This document shows, piece by piece, positions 1 through 9,550 of a stretch of 64,000 bases of DNA. This DNA comes from Panorpa germanica (lineage: Eukaryota; Arthropoda; Insecta; Mecoptera; Panorpidae). The notes beneath the pieces are model-generated. The model searched no databases and was not told where the DNA came from. It saw only the letters and a list, made by a program, of their open reading frames with translations. The stretch covers positions 8,886,654-8,950,653 of the forward strand of contig OY783204.1 in NCBI GenBank assembly GCA_963678705.1, written 5' to 3'. Within the stretch, counting starts at the first letter, position 1. Every line of letters starts with the position of its first letter. Both the position numbers and the translations under genes were made by a program.

Positions 1-56
1 TCGACATTATGTACTAAGCTGACATAACTGGATTTGAAATTATTCCATGATGGTAT
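1..56 (-). pseudogene. BEL/Pao gag, distal fragment at window edge
   Basis: Read on the minus strand, these bases continue the BEL gag frame of 6176-6559 once copia A and one copy of its target duplication are removed. The encoded stretch has the WxxF...LVH pattern of BEL/Pao gag, also seen at 27.2 kb and 62.2 kb. The gene continues off the left edge. Confidence 0.75.
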
Positions 57-226
57 TGTTGGATTTAAATTTAGCGCCCTCTAGTAAATGACACTTCTAC
101 TTTTCTTCTTCTTTCTTTACTGTCTGTAATTCTGTACTCTGTGATATCACAATGCAAGTGTACTTTTGGTTAATAAAATATACCTGATTAATATAAAACA
201 ATAGTTTATTTCTGCTAAATATAATA
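57..226 (+). repeat. 5' LTR of copia A
   Basis: Begins TGTTGGATTT and ends at the primer-binding site; 170 bp. It matches the LTR at 6001-6170 with only a few differences. A poly(A)-signal-like AATAAAATATA lies near 174. The end is ATAATA, not the usual CA, in all four LTR copies of this family. Confidence 0.9.
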
Positions 227-240
227 GGTTATGGGCCCAG
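227..240 (+). promoter_or_regulatory. Primer-binding site, internal part of initiator tRNA-Met
   Basis: GGTTATGGGCCCAG is complementary to the anticodon stem and loop of insect initiator-Met tRNA. Drosophila copia primes reverse transcription from the 5' half of this tRNA in the same way, not from the 3' CCA end. The site abuts the LTR directly. Confidence 0.88.
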
Positions 241-364
241 TTAAGCTAAGAGACGTTTAGTGAGTGTTTTCCGAAAAGTAAACAGTGAATAAAGACTTTT
301 AGTGGTGAACATAACCTTAAAAAAAAAACTTCTTTGTGTTTAAAAGTGTTCTCAACGAATAAAA

Positions 365-1132
365 ATGGCATCGAACAATTCACTGGCATTTATTGAGAAG
401 TTAACTGGCCGTAAAAACTATTCGACTTGGCAATTCGCAGTGAAAACATACCTACAACACAAAGAACTATGGGATTGCATTACGGTTAAACCGACGTCAT
501 CCGTAAATTCAAAACGTGATACAAAAGCAAAAACGAAGATAATTCTTCTGGTTGATCCGATCAATTACGTTCATATCCAAGAGGAAAACACGGCCAAAGG
601 AGTTTGAGACAAATAAGCTGCAGCGTTCGACGACTCCAGACTTACACGCCGAGTTGGTCTGCTGCATGATTTATGTAACACATCGCTCAGTGGATGTCAA
701 AATATAGAAGAGTTTGTGAGCAAAATTATGTCAAAGTGGACGATGAGTAGCTCGGGACGTTGCTGCTCTCCGGTCTGCCCGAATCATATCAACCAATGAT
801 TATTGCGATCGAAAGCTCTGGCACAAAAATAACTGCAGACAGTGTTAAAGCAAAACTATTGCAAGATGTTAGAAATTCAGACAACAACACAACGGCTTTT
901 GCTGTCTACAAGAAGTTTCATAACAACTCTGTAAACAAGAAGTTCTCCAAAGGTCCGAGATGTTATTCCTGCAATCAATATCGACATAAACGCTCTGAAT
1001 GCAACAAACACAAACCCAAGAACAAGACACAGAAACCTAGCTCTTCTTATGCCGCTGTGTTTGTTGCATCATCCCACTATGATGATGCTTGGTACATAGA
1101 CTCCGGTGCTTCGGCGCATATGACTAAGACCA
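365..1132 (+). pseudogene. copia A Gag, broken
   Basis: Starts with MASNNSLAF, nearly the same as the Gag of copia B. It encodes the UBN2-like copia capsid region followed by one CCHC zinc knuckle (CYSCNQYRHKRSEC) near 960-1002. Compared with B's intact copy it has a TGG-to-TGA stop at 605-607, and a deletion of about thirty bases near 733 that shifts the frame. The knuckle also reads YRHK where B has YGHK. The protease motif DSGA follows near 1099. No full-length Gag can be made from this copy. Confidence 0.88.
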
Positions 1133-2817
1133 AGAATATAATTGTAAAGGAAACTACTCCTATAACAAAGAACATTTGAGTTGCTGATAACAAAGTGTTA
1201 TCTGTGCAAAGCTCAGGAGATGTGAGCTTAAATATTTATGACCAAAACGGGCAAGAGAATAAGATTCTTTTTACAAATGTCTTATATGTTCCTGAATTGG
1301 CAACTAATCTGATATCTGTAAGCCAATTTATTAAAAATGGAGGCCAAGTGAAATTTGATACCTCAGGCTGTGTGATCATGAACAGCAAGAATCAAATAAT
1401 AGCAACTGCATGCATTGTAAATAACATGTACCGGCTGAACATGCCTGGAAGCCTTGCGCACATGTCCAGTGTTGAACATGAACAAGATGCTTTTTGCTGG
1501 CACCAGAGAATGGGACATCTTAATTTCCAAGCTGTGAAAAAATTGTCTGATAACACAGAGCATTTAACTTTCTCAGGAAAAACAGAAAATCTGACATGCA
1601 TAACCTGTCAAGAAGGAAAGCAGACACGGTTACCTTTTAAAAGTGATGGATTAAGAATCACCAAACCCCTAGAACTGGTCCATTCTGACGTATGTGGGCC
1701 AATGGAAACCCAGTTTCTCGGTAGAAGCAGATATTTTTTAACCTTCGTTGATGAATATTCCAAGAAGATTTCAGTATACTTTCTTCACAACAAGTCTGAA
1801 GTGCTCAGTAAATTCAAAGAATTCAAGCAAGAAGTTGAAAATCAATTGGATGCTCGTATAAAAGTTCTTCGTACAGACAACGGACTTGAATACGATAACA
1901 AAGCCTTCTCTGATTACCTGAAAGGTGCCGGAATCATCCTTCAAACCACCACACCATACACGCCTGAACAGAATGGGACTGCGGAACGCATGAATCGGAC
2001 ACTGCTTGAAAAAGCGAAGTGCATGCTACTCAACGCTGGTCTGCCGAAGTTGTATTGGGCAGATGCAATACACACTGCTGCTTACATCATCAATCGTTCC
2101 CCAACCAGATCCTTGGCTTTCAAGACTTCTATGGAAATGTGGTCTGGACGCAAACCAAATGTTGATCATATGCGTATATTTGGCTGCGAGGCAATGGTTC
2201 ATCTGCCTAAAGAAAAACGCAGAAAATGGGACCCAAAGGCTCACAGAATGATTTTTATCGGATACTGCGACCATACAAAAGGATACAGATTCACATTACC
2301 AAATTCTAGAAAGGTAATAAGGAGCAGAGATGCTACATTTCTTGAATCCTCAGTGAAGAGAGACTTTGTTTCAGTAGAATTGTCTGAGACATACTCTGAA
2401 AATAACAAAATAAATACAAAAAAGGAAGATGTAAGACAGAAAGCAAAAACGGAAGAGGACAGCTTGATTGACAATAAAACAAACTCAGAAAGTTCATATG
2501 AGACAGTGAAAGGAAACAGGTCAACGCCCGACAGTGAATACTTACCTGACACAAGTATTGATTCTCCGCCTGTCAGTAATGTGACATTGAGACCAAGAAA
2601 TAAAACAAAAAAAAATTTCAACTCATCATGTACTGAAGAACATACTCATCTGTGTTTATTCTCATCCTGTGTTCCTGTAACATATGAAGAAGCAGTACAT
2701 TTAACAAATAAAAATGAATGGATAAAGTCAATCAATGAAGAACTTGATGCTCATAAGAAAAATGGAAACCTGGACATTGATAGAAAAACCTCCAAATGCC
2801 AAAGTGATCAGCAGTAA
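1075..2817 (+). pseudogene. copia A protease, GAG-pre-integrase and integrase
   Basis: Reading from the aspartic protease motif YIDSGASAHM near 1093, the frame is stopped by TGA at 1177-1179 (CGA in related elements would give Arg) and then stays open from 1195 to 2817. It holds the GAG-pre-integrase zinc region (WHQRMGH, then CITCQEGKQ), the integrase core with the D,D-35-E residues (HSDVCGPM, RTDNGLEY, PEQNGTAERMN) and the copia-specific GYRF/RDATFLE region. The last part begins the RT leader (VTYEEAV) before a frameshift around 2740-2815. In the element integrase would join cDNA to the host chromosome. Confidence 0.9.
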
Positions 2818-3324
2818 ATGGGTGTTACGAATAAAGGAAGAGTCAACGGGTCCACGGTTCAAATCGAGACTTTGTGCTAAAGGATTTGCACAAACCGCAG
2901 GTATTGACTACACAGAAACCTTCGCTCCGACTGTAAGGTAAGGTATGATTCAATACGTTTATTGCTTTCCATGGCTGTCCAAAATAAACTTAAAATCTTA
3001 CAACTTGATGTAAAAACTGCATTTCTATATGGTGAACTTGAAGAGACCATATTTATGTCTCCGCCTGAAGGTCTATCCTGTGAAAACAACATGGTATGCA
3101 AGCTCAACAAGTCGCTGTATGGTTTAAAGCAAGCCCCCAGAAGCTGGAATAAGAAATTTGACTCAATATTAAAGAAATTTGGCTTCATCAACAGCAAAGC
3201 TGATCAATGTGTATATGTTGGTCATGTCAATAATGAGAAATGTTATCTTTGCCTGTATGTGCATGATGGCCTACTATTTTCTAAAATTGAATCCACTCTG
3301 AAAGAAATAACTAAAGAACTATAA
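2735..3324 (+). pseudogene. copia A reverse transcriptase, catalytic motif altered
   Basis: The RVT_2 domain is spread over two frames: 2735-2941 (WVLRIKEE, KSRLCAKGF, DYTETFAPTVR) and 2962-3324 (QLDVKTAFLYGEL, LYGLKQAPRSW). A frameshift separates them near 2942. The catalytic box expected as YVDD reads YVHD near 3254-3265, so the first aspartate of the pair is gone. The frame then meets TAA at 3322-3324. This part is inactive whatever happens in the rest of the element. Confidence 0.9.
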
Positions 3325-3963
3325 TCTGTACTGGAAGTAAAAATATTGAACACACCAAGTAATTTTGTGGGCATGCAAATTGAGATACTTAGCAACGGTA
3401 TTTTTATACATCAGACCAAGTATGTTAAACAACTGTTAGAGAAGTTTAACATGACTAATGCAAACCCGAACACTGTTCCAGTGGACCCCCATGTCAAGCT
3501 ACAAAAGTGAGATGGAGAACCAGAGAAAAACTATCCATACAGAGAAGCTGTGGGTTCTCTTATGCATCTGGCTACAGTTAGTCGACCAGAAATTATGTTT
3601 GCCGTGAGCCTAGTGAGTCGATTTTTAAGTTGCTATAACAAATCACACTGGAACGCTGTCATGAAGATCTTCAAGTATCTGAAGGATACTAAAGATTATG
3701 GCCAGTACTACTCATCAACATCACAGCCACCAGCTGTTACTGGTTATAGCGATGCTGATTATGCAAATGATATTATTACAAAATGCTCAGTTACTGGCTA
3801 CGTCTTCATAAAGAATGGTGCTGCTGTGACATGGTCCAGCCAACGCCAACAGACGGTTGCCCTGTCAACAACAGAAGCTGAATTTATGGCAGCCTGTGCT
3901 GCAACAAAAGAGGCTATGTGGATAAAGCAAGTGTTATGTGATATTGGTGAATATAAACAAGAC
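3325..3963 (+). pseudogene. copia A RT connection and N-terminal RNase H
   Basis: The reading frame of the RT continues after the stop at 3322, is stopped again by TGA at 3508-3510, and is then open to 3963. It encodes the copia connection (GSLMHLATVSRPE), then RNase H with GYSDADYAND near 3742-3771 (first catalytic Asp) and the ALSTTEAEFMA motif near 3861-3890 (catalytic Glu). It is cut by the 5' LTR of copia B after AAGAC. The missing C-terminal part resumes at 5641. Confidence 0.9.
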
Positions 3964-4137
3964 TGTTGGATTTAAATTTAGCGCCCTCTAGTAATTGACA
4001 CTTCTACTTCTCATTTCTAATTCTTACTAACTGTAATTCTGTACTCTGTGATATCATATCACAATGCAAGTGTACTTTTGGTTATAAAATATACCTGATT
4101 AATATAAAATAATAGTTTATTTCTGCTAAATATAATA
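3964..4137 (+). repeat. 5' LTR of copia B
   Basis: Begins TGTTGGATTT, 174 bp. It differs from the copia A LTRs by a subfamily block (CATTTCTAATTCTTACTAAC) and a duplicated ATATC before the conserved ATCACAATGCAAG. It matches the LTR at 5467-5640. Confidence 0.92.
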
Positions 4138-4151
4138 GGTTATGGGCCCAG
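4138..4151 (+). promoter_or_regulatory. Primer-binding site of copia B (initiator tRNA-Met, internal)
   Basis: GGTTATGGGCCCAG, identical to the site of copia A at 227-240 and directly next to the LTR. Confidence 0.88.
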
Positions 4152-4312
4152 GTAAGTCCAGAGACGTTTTAGTGAGTGTTTTCCAAAAAGTAAACAGTGA
4201 ATAAAGACTTTTAGTGGTGAACATAACTTTAAAAAAAAAAACGTGACTGTTAAAACTGTTTCTATAAAAAAAAAAAACTTCTTTGTGTTTAAAGTGTTCT
4301 CAACGAATAAAA

Positions 4313-5398
4313 ATGGCATCGAACAATTCACTGTCATTTATCGAGAAGTTAACTGGCCGTGAAAACTATTCGACTTGGCAATTCGCAGTAACAGCATACC
4401 TACAACACAAAGAACTATGGGATTGCATTGAGGTTAACCCGGCGTCACCCGCAGATTCAAAACGTGATACAAAAGCGAAAACAAAGATAATTCTTCTGGT
4501 TGATCCGATCAATTACGTTCATAACCAAGAGGAAAACACGGCCAAAGGAGTTTGGGACAAATTGGCCGCAGCGTTCGACGACTCCGGACTTACACGCCGA
4601 GTTGGTCTGCTGCGTGATTTATGTAACACATCGCTCAGTGGATGTCAAAATATAGAAGAGTATGTGAGCAAAATTATGTCAACAGCTCACAAGCTGCGCA
4701 ACATTGGCTTTAAAGTGGACGACGAGTGGTTAGGGACGTTGCTGCTCTCCGGTCTGCCCGAATCATATCAACCAATTATTATTGCGATCGAAAGCTCTGG
4801 CACAAAAATAACTGCAGTTAGTGTTAAAGCAAAACATTTGCAAGATGTTAGAAATTCAGACAACAACACAACGGCTTTTGCTGTCAACAAGAAGTTTCAT
4901 AACAACTCTGTAAACAAGAAGTTCTCCAAGGGTCCGAGATGTTATTCCTGCAATCAATATGGACATAAACGCTCTGAATGCAACAAACACAAACCCAAGA
5001 ACAAGACACAGAAACCTAGCTCTTCTTATGCCGCTGTGTTTGTTGCATCATCCCACTATGATGATGCTTGTTACATAGACTCCGGTGCTTCGGCACATAT
5101 GACTAAGACTACAGTGGATGAGACGGTTAAAGCTGTGACGTCAAGACACTGTGGTCTCAGGTTCGATCCCCGGACCAGAGTTATATTCTCTGATCTATTT
5201 GGTTGTTATCAAGTGAAATTTGATATCTCAGGCTGTGTGATCATGAACAGCAAGAATCAAATAATAGCAACTGCGAGCATTGTAAATAACATGTACCGGC
5301 TGAACATGCCTGGAAGCGTCCGAGGTGGTGCAGTGCCTAGCAAGGTGGCCCACAACGCCCAGGGTATCGTGTTCGAATCCGACCTTAAAATACTGTAG
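4313..5398 (+). CDS. copia B Gag with partial protease, chimeric C-terminus
   Basis: A 361-codon open frame starting at ATG 4313 (an in-frame ATG lies at 4283, but the copia A Gag begins at the 4313 equivalent). It has the copia capsid region, then the CCHC knuckle CYSCNQYGHKRSEC near 4942-4983, then the protease active-site motif DSGA near 5080. After ASAHMTKT the frame passes without a stop through a 100-bp tRNA-like segment, returns to copia sequence (VKFDISGCVIMN), and ends in a second tRNA-like segment. Capsid and nucleocapsid are complete; the protease is truncated. Whether this Gag still forms particles cannot be told from sequence. Confidence 0.85.
   Translation: MASNNSLSFIEKLTGRENYSTWQFAVTAYLQHKELWDCIEVNPASPADSKRDTKAKTKIILLVDPINYVHNQEENTAKGVWDKLAAAFDDSGLTRRVGLLRDLCNTSLSGCQNIEEYVSKIMSTAHKLRNIGFKVDDEWLGTLLLSGLPESYQPIIIAIESSGTKITAVSVKAKHLQDVRNSDNNTTAFAVNKKFHNNSVNKKFSKGPRCYSCNQYGHKRSECNKHKPKNKTQKPSSSYAAVFVASSHYDDACYIDSGASAHMTKTTVDETVKAVTSRHCGLRFDPRTRVIFSDLFGCYQVKFDISGCVIMNSKNQIIATASIVNNMYRLNMPGSVRGGAVPSKVAHNAQGIVFESDLKIL
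5110..5209 (+). repeat. tRNA-like (SINE-head) segment 1 within copia B
   Basis: Copia A sequence equivalent to about 1134-1343 is missing in B, and 100 unrelated bases stand in its place. They hold an A-box-like TGGATGAGACGG near 5115 and a perfect B-box GGTTCGATCCC near 5160, at tRNA-like spacing. This is the pol III promoter layout of a tRNA-derived SINE. No cloverleaf with a proper acceptor stem is apparent, so I do not call a tRNA gene. Confidence 0.6.
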
Positions 5399-5421
5399 AA
5401 TTTTAAGAAATGATAAAAGAG
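5318..5421 (+). repeat. tRNA-like (SINE-head) segment 2 within copia B
   Basis: At 5318 the copia sequence stops (after CCTGGAAGC) and resumes at 5422 with the stretch preceding the 3' LTR. Between them lie an A-box-like TGCCTAGCAAGG and a B-box-like GTGTTCGAATCC. The segment differs from segment 1. It supplies the stop codon of the Gag frame. Confidence 0.6.
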
Positions 5422-5466
5422 AAATTAATTATGATTTATTGTTAGAATGTCTAAATTTAGAGAGAG

Positions 5467-5640
5467 TGTTGGATTTAAATTTAGCGCCCTCTAGTAATTG
5501 ACACTTCTACTTCTTATTTCTAATTCTTACTAACTATAATTCTGTACTCTGCGATATCATATCACAATGCAAGTGTACTTTTGGTTATAAAATATACCTG
5601 ATTAATATAAAATAATAGTTTATTTTTGCTAAATATAATA
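5467..5640 (+). repeat. 3' LTR of copia B
   Basis: 174 bp, TGTTGGATTT at the start, preceded by the purine tract TTAGAGAGAG (5457-5466). It carries a few differences from the 5' LTR. The target duplication AAGAC follows at 5641-5645. Confidence 0.92.
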
Positions 5641-5900
5641 AAGACACTATGTGTTTACATTTGGACAATCAAAGTGCAATCAGTGTAATCAAGAATATAA
5701 ATTTTTATAAAAGATGTAAACATATTGATATTAAGTATCACTTCATAAAAGAAAAATATTTTCAAAAAATTATAGATCTTAAATCTGTAAGCACTGCTGA
5801 TCAATATGCAGATATATTAACTAAAGCATTGTCAAAAGATAAATTCTCATTCTTAAGATCTAAACTTGGTATGTTTAACTACAACTCTGTTCCTAAGTGA
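5641..5900 (+). pseudogene. copia A RNase H, C-terminal part
   Basis: This completes the RNase H cut at 3963. It shows the classic copia C-terminus: LDNQSAISVIKN (third catalytic Asp), KHIDIKYHFIKEKY, then ADILTKAL and the terminal FLRSKLGM. The stop is TGA at 5898-5900. About 90 bp of spacer and the purine tract follow before the 3' LTR. Confidence 0.92.
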
Positions 5901-6000
5901 TATGCCAGAATATCTTGTAGTATAACTTGATTAATATTTTCATGCTTTTGATACTCAATTAATTATGATTTATTGTTAGAATGTCTAAATTTAGAGGGAG

Positions 6001-6170
6001 TGTTGGATTTAAATTTAGCGCCCTCTAGTAATTGACACTTCTACTTTTCTTCTTCTTTTTTTACTGTCTGTAATTCTGTACTCTGTGATATCACAATGCA
6101 AGTGTACTTTTGGTTAATAAAATATACCTGATTAATATAAAATAATAGTTTATTTCTGCTTAATATAATA
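6001..6170 (+). repeat. 3' LTR of copia A
   Basis: 170 bp starting TGTTGGATTT, with the same TTTTCTTCTTC block as the LTR at 57. It is preceded by the purine tract at 5993-6000. GTTAT at 6171-6175 is the second half of the imperfect target duplication. Confidence 0.92.
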
Positions 6171-6175
6171 GTTAT

Positions 6176-6559
6176 GTCGCCGTCAAAACTAGGTACAGAA
6201 ATTGTCGGTAGTCGTATGCCATTGTTTATATAATGAGTAGTGTTATCAGTTGATCTGGTATCATGACGATCCATAATCGCATCTATAACACACCATATAT
6301 CACTGCATTTCTTAGACAAATTTAAACGTGTTTCAGAAAGATTTTGTTTATCTGCATCATCTAAATGTTGGAGTAATTCAACACAAACATTTTCAAATTT
6401 ATCAAACAGTGGCTTACAAATTTTCTTACAATACTTAATCTTGTGAACGTCGTATATTGATGTGTCATTTAAATCTATGCTATCAATATAGGGGACATGA
6501 TCATTTAAAGTTTGCTCATAAACCTCTAATTGCGCGTATAACTTCTTGATATTAACCAT
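6176..6559 (-). pseudogene. BEL/Pao gag, N-terminal fragment
   Basis: The frame starts at ATG 6559 (MVNIKKLYAQLE) and runs to the junction with copia A. It carries the BEL/Pao gag N-terminal helical domain (YDVHKIKYCKKICKPLF) and the LPTISVPSFDGD motif that opens the capsid-like region. The N-terminal part resembles the gag at 27274-27552 in layout and the gags at 39.4 and 61.8 kb more distantly. Copia A inserted just after FDGDI; about 0.4 kb of gag survives in the window. Confidence 0.85.
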
Positions 6560-7438
6560 TTTTGAATCTTTGTAATTAGTTTAAATAGAAATTAAAATTA
6601 TTGTCTGATGCGAGTATCAAATGATTTAAGCAATATGGAGTGAATAGATACTCTTTTAAAAATAACAATAAAATATTTTTAAAAATATAATGTAAAAATG
6701 TGAATAAGTAATATAAAATGTGATCTGGTTAATATTGTAGAAAGTATCCAGAACCACATGTAAATATAATGCGGTATAATAAAATGTTCAGATGTTCAGT
6801 TAAATGGTCTCAGACTTGACTACTTTCACTACAATATAAAACCTCATGGGTACGTAGTATAAAGTTCAATCAGGTATATAAAACACAACTCAATACCGCT
6901 TGCCATAGGAAAAGGTCTAGACAGGACCGTAATTGTACTGATGTTTTAAATGCAATATCGCTTAACAACAAATATGCAGAACAAATATTACCACGTGTTT
7001 AAATGTTGTCGTAATTTAGAAACAATTCCGGTGGCTTTTAATATGTAATATTTTACCAACACAAAAGAAATATTTTGCTCAATGAAATAATTCCGGTGGC
7101 TTTTAATATCGATTATTTACCAACGCATAAGAAATATTTACTAAATATGGACATTAGTAAGACTAACAAATCAAACAATAACACAAAATAACAATCTTTG
7201 CTACAATTTTATAGTATAAAAAATGCACTAATATATTTTAGAAGTAAAACAAAGCAATATTGAAATAGGATATGGAGATTTTTTTAAGGAATGGACACTA
7301 ACCGTTGTTGCACGTGTTTGCTCAGACGCTCCTCCTCTGACCAATTTTCCAGTGTTTGTATAACTCAAAACTTCAAATTCTTCACTGTAGATAATTGCAG
7401 GTATTCCATGCAGGATTGCTTCTCGCAACTGAAGGAGA
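6560..7438 (-). other. Leader of the left BEL/Pao element
   Basis: The untranslated stretch between primer site and gag start on the minus strand. It is AT-rich with no convincing coding sequence. It holds a direct duplication of about 65 bp (7018-7082 and 7083-7147) built around the 19 bases AATTCCGGTGGCTTTTAAT. Confidence 0.6.
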
Positions 7439-7455
7439 TCCGGCTCGAAGGACCA
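7439..7455 (-). promoter_or_regulatory. Primer-binding site, tRNA-Tyr
   Basis: On the minus strand this reads TGGTCCTTCGAGCCGGA, complementary to the 3' end of insect tRNA-Tyr (TCCGGCTCGAAGGA plus CCA). The same site occurs in the BEL elements at 40770-40786 and 60990-61006. Two bases separate it from the LTR end. Confidence 0.85.
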
Positions 7456-7457
7456 AA

Positions 7458-7830
7458 TGTTTGGGCGAATGTGATGCCCGGGTATTTCAATGTAAATAGT
7501 CAGCAAGTCTTCGAAGTTCGTGAACTCAATATGAATTTAAGCGTATATTTATTTCATAGAAAATTACACATTGGGGTCGTAAATCCCAATAGAATAACAA
7601 CACAATTAAACACTTATCCTAATAATTAATAATAATGAATGTATATAAATGTATGTGAATGTCTTAATGTATATATTTTAATATTAAGTTGTAATGTTAT
7701 TTTAATACTTGTTGTCTCGTTGAGAGTTGGTTCAAAAAGGGATGATTTTAGTATAATACATTTAACACTTAAAATAGAAAAGAGTGGGGATAAGCCCATA
7801 ATACAATTTGCGGACATATTGAACGAAAAT
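7458..7830 (-). repeat. 5' LTR of the left BEL/Pao element (outer boundary uncertain)
   Basis: On the minus strand the LTR ends GCCCAAACA, two bases before the primer site, the same arrangement as the LTR ending at 60986. The inner edge at 7458 is firm. The outer edge cannot be fixed because the partner LTR lies outside the window; 7830 is a guess. Confidence 0.5.
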
Positions 7831-8199
7831 AGATAATAAAATTATTGGTAACTAGAAATGTAAGTCTGGTTTTACACATCACACATCAAAATGTTCAGAC
7901 GGCACTCAATAAAGTTCATTTACACTTTTGCCTTAAAAACATGTAAAAGTAAGTTATATTATAATTGTATTTTGATGCATGTTTTTGCCCAGAAATTTCA
8001 ACTTTAACCCTCAATATCTTCTATTTCTTAATAAAAAGTGGTAAAAAAAATATTACGTAGTGATTTTGACATGTTTTGAGAATACAATAAGCATAATAAA
8101 ACATAGAAAAATGCAGTAGTTTTTTTACAATGTGAAAAACAAAAGTGGCAGCTATATCGAATAATTACCAAATTTTGGGATACCAATAATTCAGGGTTG
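7831..8199. other. Unassigned AT-rich sequence
   Basis: No frame, repeat or motif that I can support. Part of it may still belong to the BEL LTR. Confidence 0.4.
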
Positions 8200-9401
8200 T
8201 ATTGAATTTTAAGTACTTTTATGGACATCTGAGAATTATTTTCTGTTTGTTCCTCGTCATTATATTTTTCATTTTTTTTCTAATTGTTCCTTGTATTATA
8301 AGATCTAGGTGTAGAATTTGTAATATAATTAATGAAACTTTGTTCTTTCTCATTCTGTTTAGTTTCTATTTTATTATCATTTATATTATTTTGTTTTTTA
8401 ATATTTTTCGTTTTGCAGTTTCTATCTAAATATGTATTTTTCCTAATGGGTGCTGGCTTATATGTTGGTATACTATTTTCACAACTTGTTAAATTTTGAG
8501 GAGAGTCCTTTTCATAATTCGATAATAACATATATCAAATCTATTTTTTGTAGTTACAGCATACGAATTTTTGTCTTTCCAAATTTGAGGTATTTCAATA
8601 GCGGCTTCTTGATAACTAAGATTTCTGTTTCCCATTAAAATTTTTATTTCTTGTTACCTTTTTCTTTCTTTGCAATTTTTATCAGTCGCATCATGTTCTT
8701 CATCACAATTTACACATTTTATAATTTCATTTTTACATAAATTTAGCGTGTTCATTTGAACCACATTTGCTACATCTACTTTTTCCTTTACATTGATTGG
8801 CCGTATGGTTATATCTTAAACATTTATAACATTGTTTAGTCGTTTTAATTAATGGTTCACAGGGTAATTTAGCATTCCAAATATAAATATATTGTGGTAG
8901 ATTTTGACCTTCAAAGAAAATGATTATATTTCTAGAGTCCTCATATTTAATTTAATCTTCAAATTTCACTCTCCTTTTTAATCACCTTATGGAGTGAATT
9001 TTATAAGGGTTACTATATATGTTTTCTTTTAATTCTTCCTTCGAAAATTCAATATCTACATTTTTGATAATTCCGATTCTTGTAGTCCAAAACATTGGTA
9101 TAAACATATCAACTCCTGATGTTTTCTTGTTATTCAATTTCACAAGCATATTAGCTGATATAGCATTTTTACATTCAGCCTTTATCCTATTTTTCCCTAT
9201 TTTCTTTATTTCTGTAATATCTTTTCCAAATTCTGAATGATATAACATTTTTGCTGTTTTTAGAGTACTTATCCCGTATTTTTCATTTGGTGTATTTTCA
9301 TTTTGAATCATAATTTTATAGGAAGATAAAGATAAATTATCTTTATTGTATAAATTTATATTAAGGTCAACTCCCACTTTTCTCTCAGAATTTAAATTCA
9401 T
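8200..9401 (-). pseudogene. LINE ORF1 (gag-like) remnant, related to the LINE at 43-44.5 kb
   Basis: On the minus strand the frame from ATG 9401 to 8982 parallels the ORF1 at 43977-44459: both have IxEIKKIGK(N/S)(R/K)I, then FWT(T/S)(R/K)I(G/A)IIK. Further down (8850-8660) are CCHC knuckles: CYKCLRYNHTANQC, CSKCGSNEHAKF, then CVNCDEEHDATD in another frame. 8531-8280 matches the low-complexity C-terminal region. Frameshifts and stops (for example TAA right after HAKFM) break it. No ORF2 follows, so the copy was truncated or cut by later events. Confidence 0.75.
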
Positions 9402-9550
9402 TTTATAAATTCAGAAAAATTTGAATATTAAAATAATAATAATTTGAATAATGCAATTTTACTTTAAATTAAAATTTACGTTTTAATTAATTTATATATA
9501 TTTTTTTATTAATATTAATTCAATTAAATTATTTTAAGGAAAGAGACAAA
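9402..9550. other. Very AT-rich spacer, probably LINE 5' end
   Basis: Lies just upstream (minus strand) of the ORF1 remnant. It is nearly pure A/T with no motif I can assign. Confidence 0.35.

Larger units (their letters stand above)
3964..5640 (+). mobile_element. copia B, non-autonomous, inserted in copia A
   Basis: Two 174-bp LTRs (3964-4137, 5467-5640) enclose a 1.3-kb interior with primer site, leader, gag and the start of protease. Integrase, RT and RNase H are absent. The 5-bp duplication AAGAC (3959-3963 and 5641-5645) flanks it, and the RNase H frame of copia A reads through once the insert is taken out. The interior has two foreign segments (5110-5209 and 5318-5421) exactly where copia A sequence has been lost. 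It must have been moved by enzymes supplied in trans. Confidence 0.95.
57..6170 (+). mobile_element. Ty1/copia retrotransposon A, complete but decayed, split by copia B
   Basis: The element has 170-bp LTRs at 57-226 and 6001-6170, a primer site directly after the first LTR, gag and pol in the order PR-INT-RT-RNase H, and a purine tract (5993-6000) before the 3' LTR. Flanks read GGTAT (52-56) and GTTAT (6171-6175), a 5-bp target duplication with one difference. Copia B (3964-5640) sits inside its RNase H. Removing B leaves about 4.4 kb, a normal copia length. Gag and pol carry several stops and frameshifts, so it cannot act by itself. Its two LTRs share sequence variants absent from B's LTRs, which independently supports the nesting. 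Confidence 0.93.

Noticed and set aside
5110-5209. Functional tRNA gene (A and B boxes present)
   Set aside because: No matching acceptor arms and no anticodon stem; the segment is fused to copia sequence on both sides. A SINE-head fragment fits better.
8202-8429. Plus-strand hydrophobic membrane-protein-like frame
   Set aside because: Complementary to the Lys/Asn-rich LINE ORF1 tail; AT-rich antisense frames commonly look like membrane segments.
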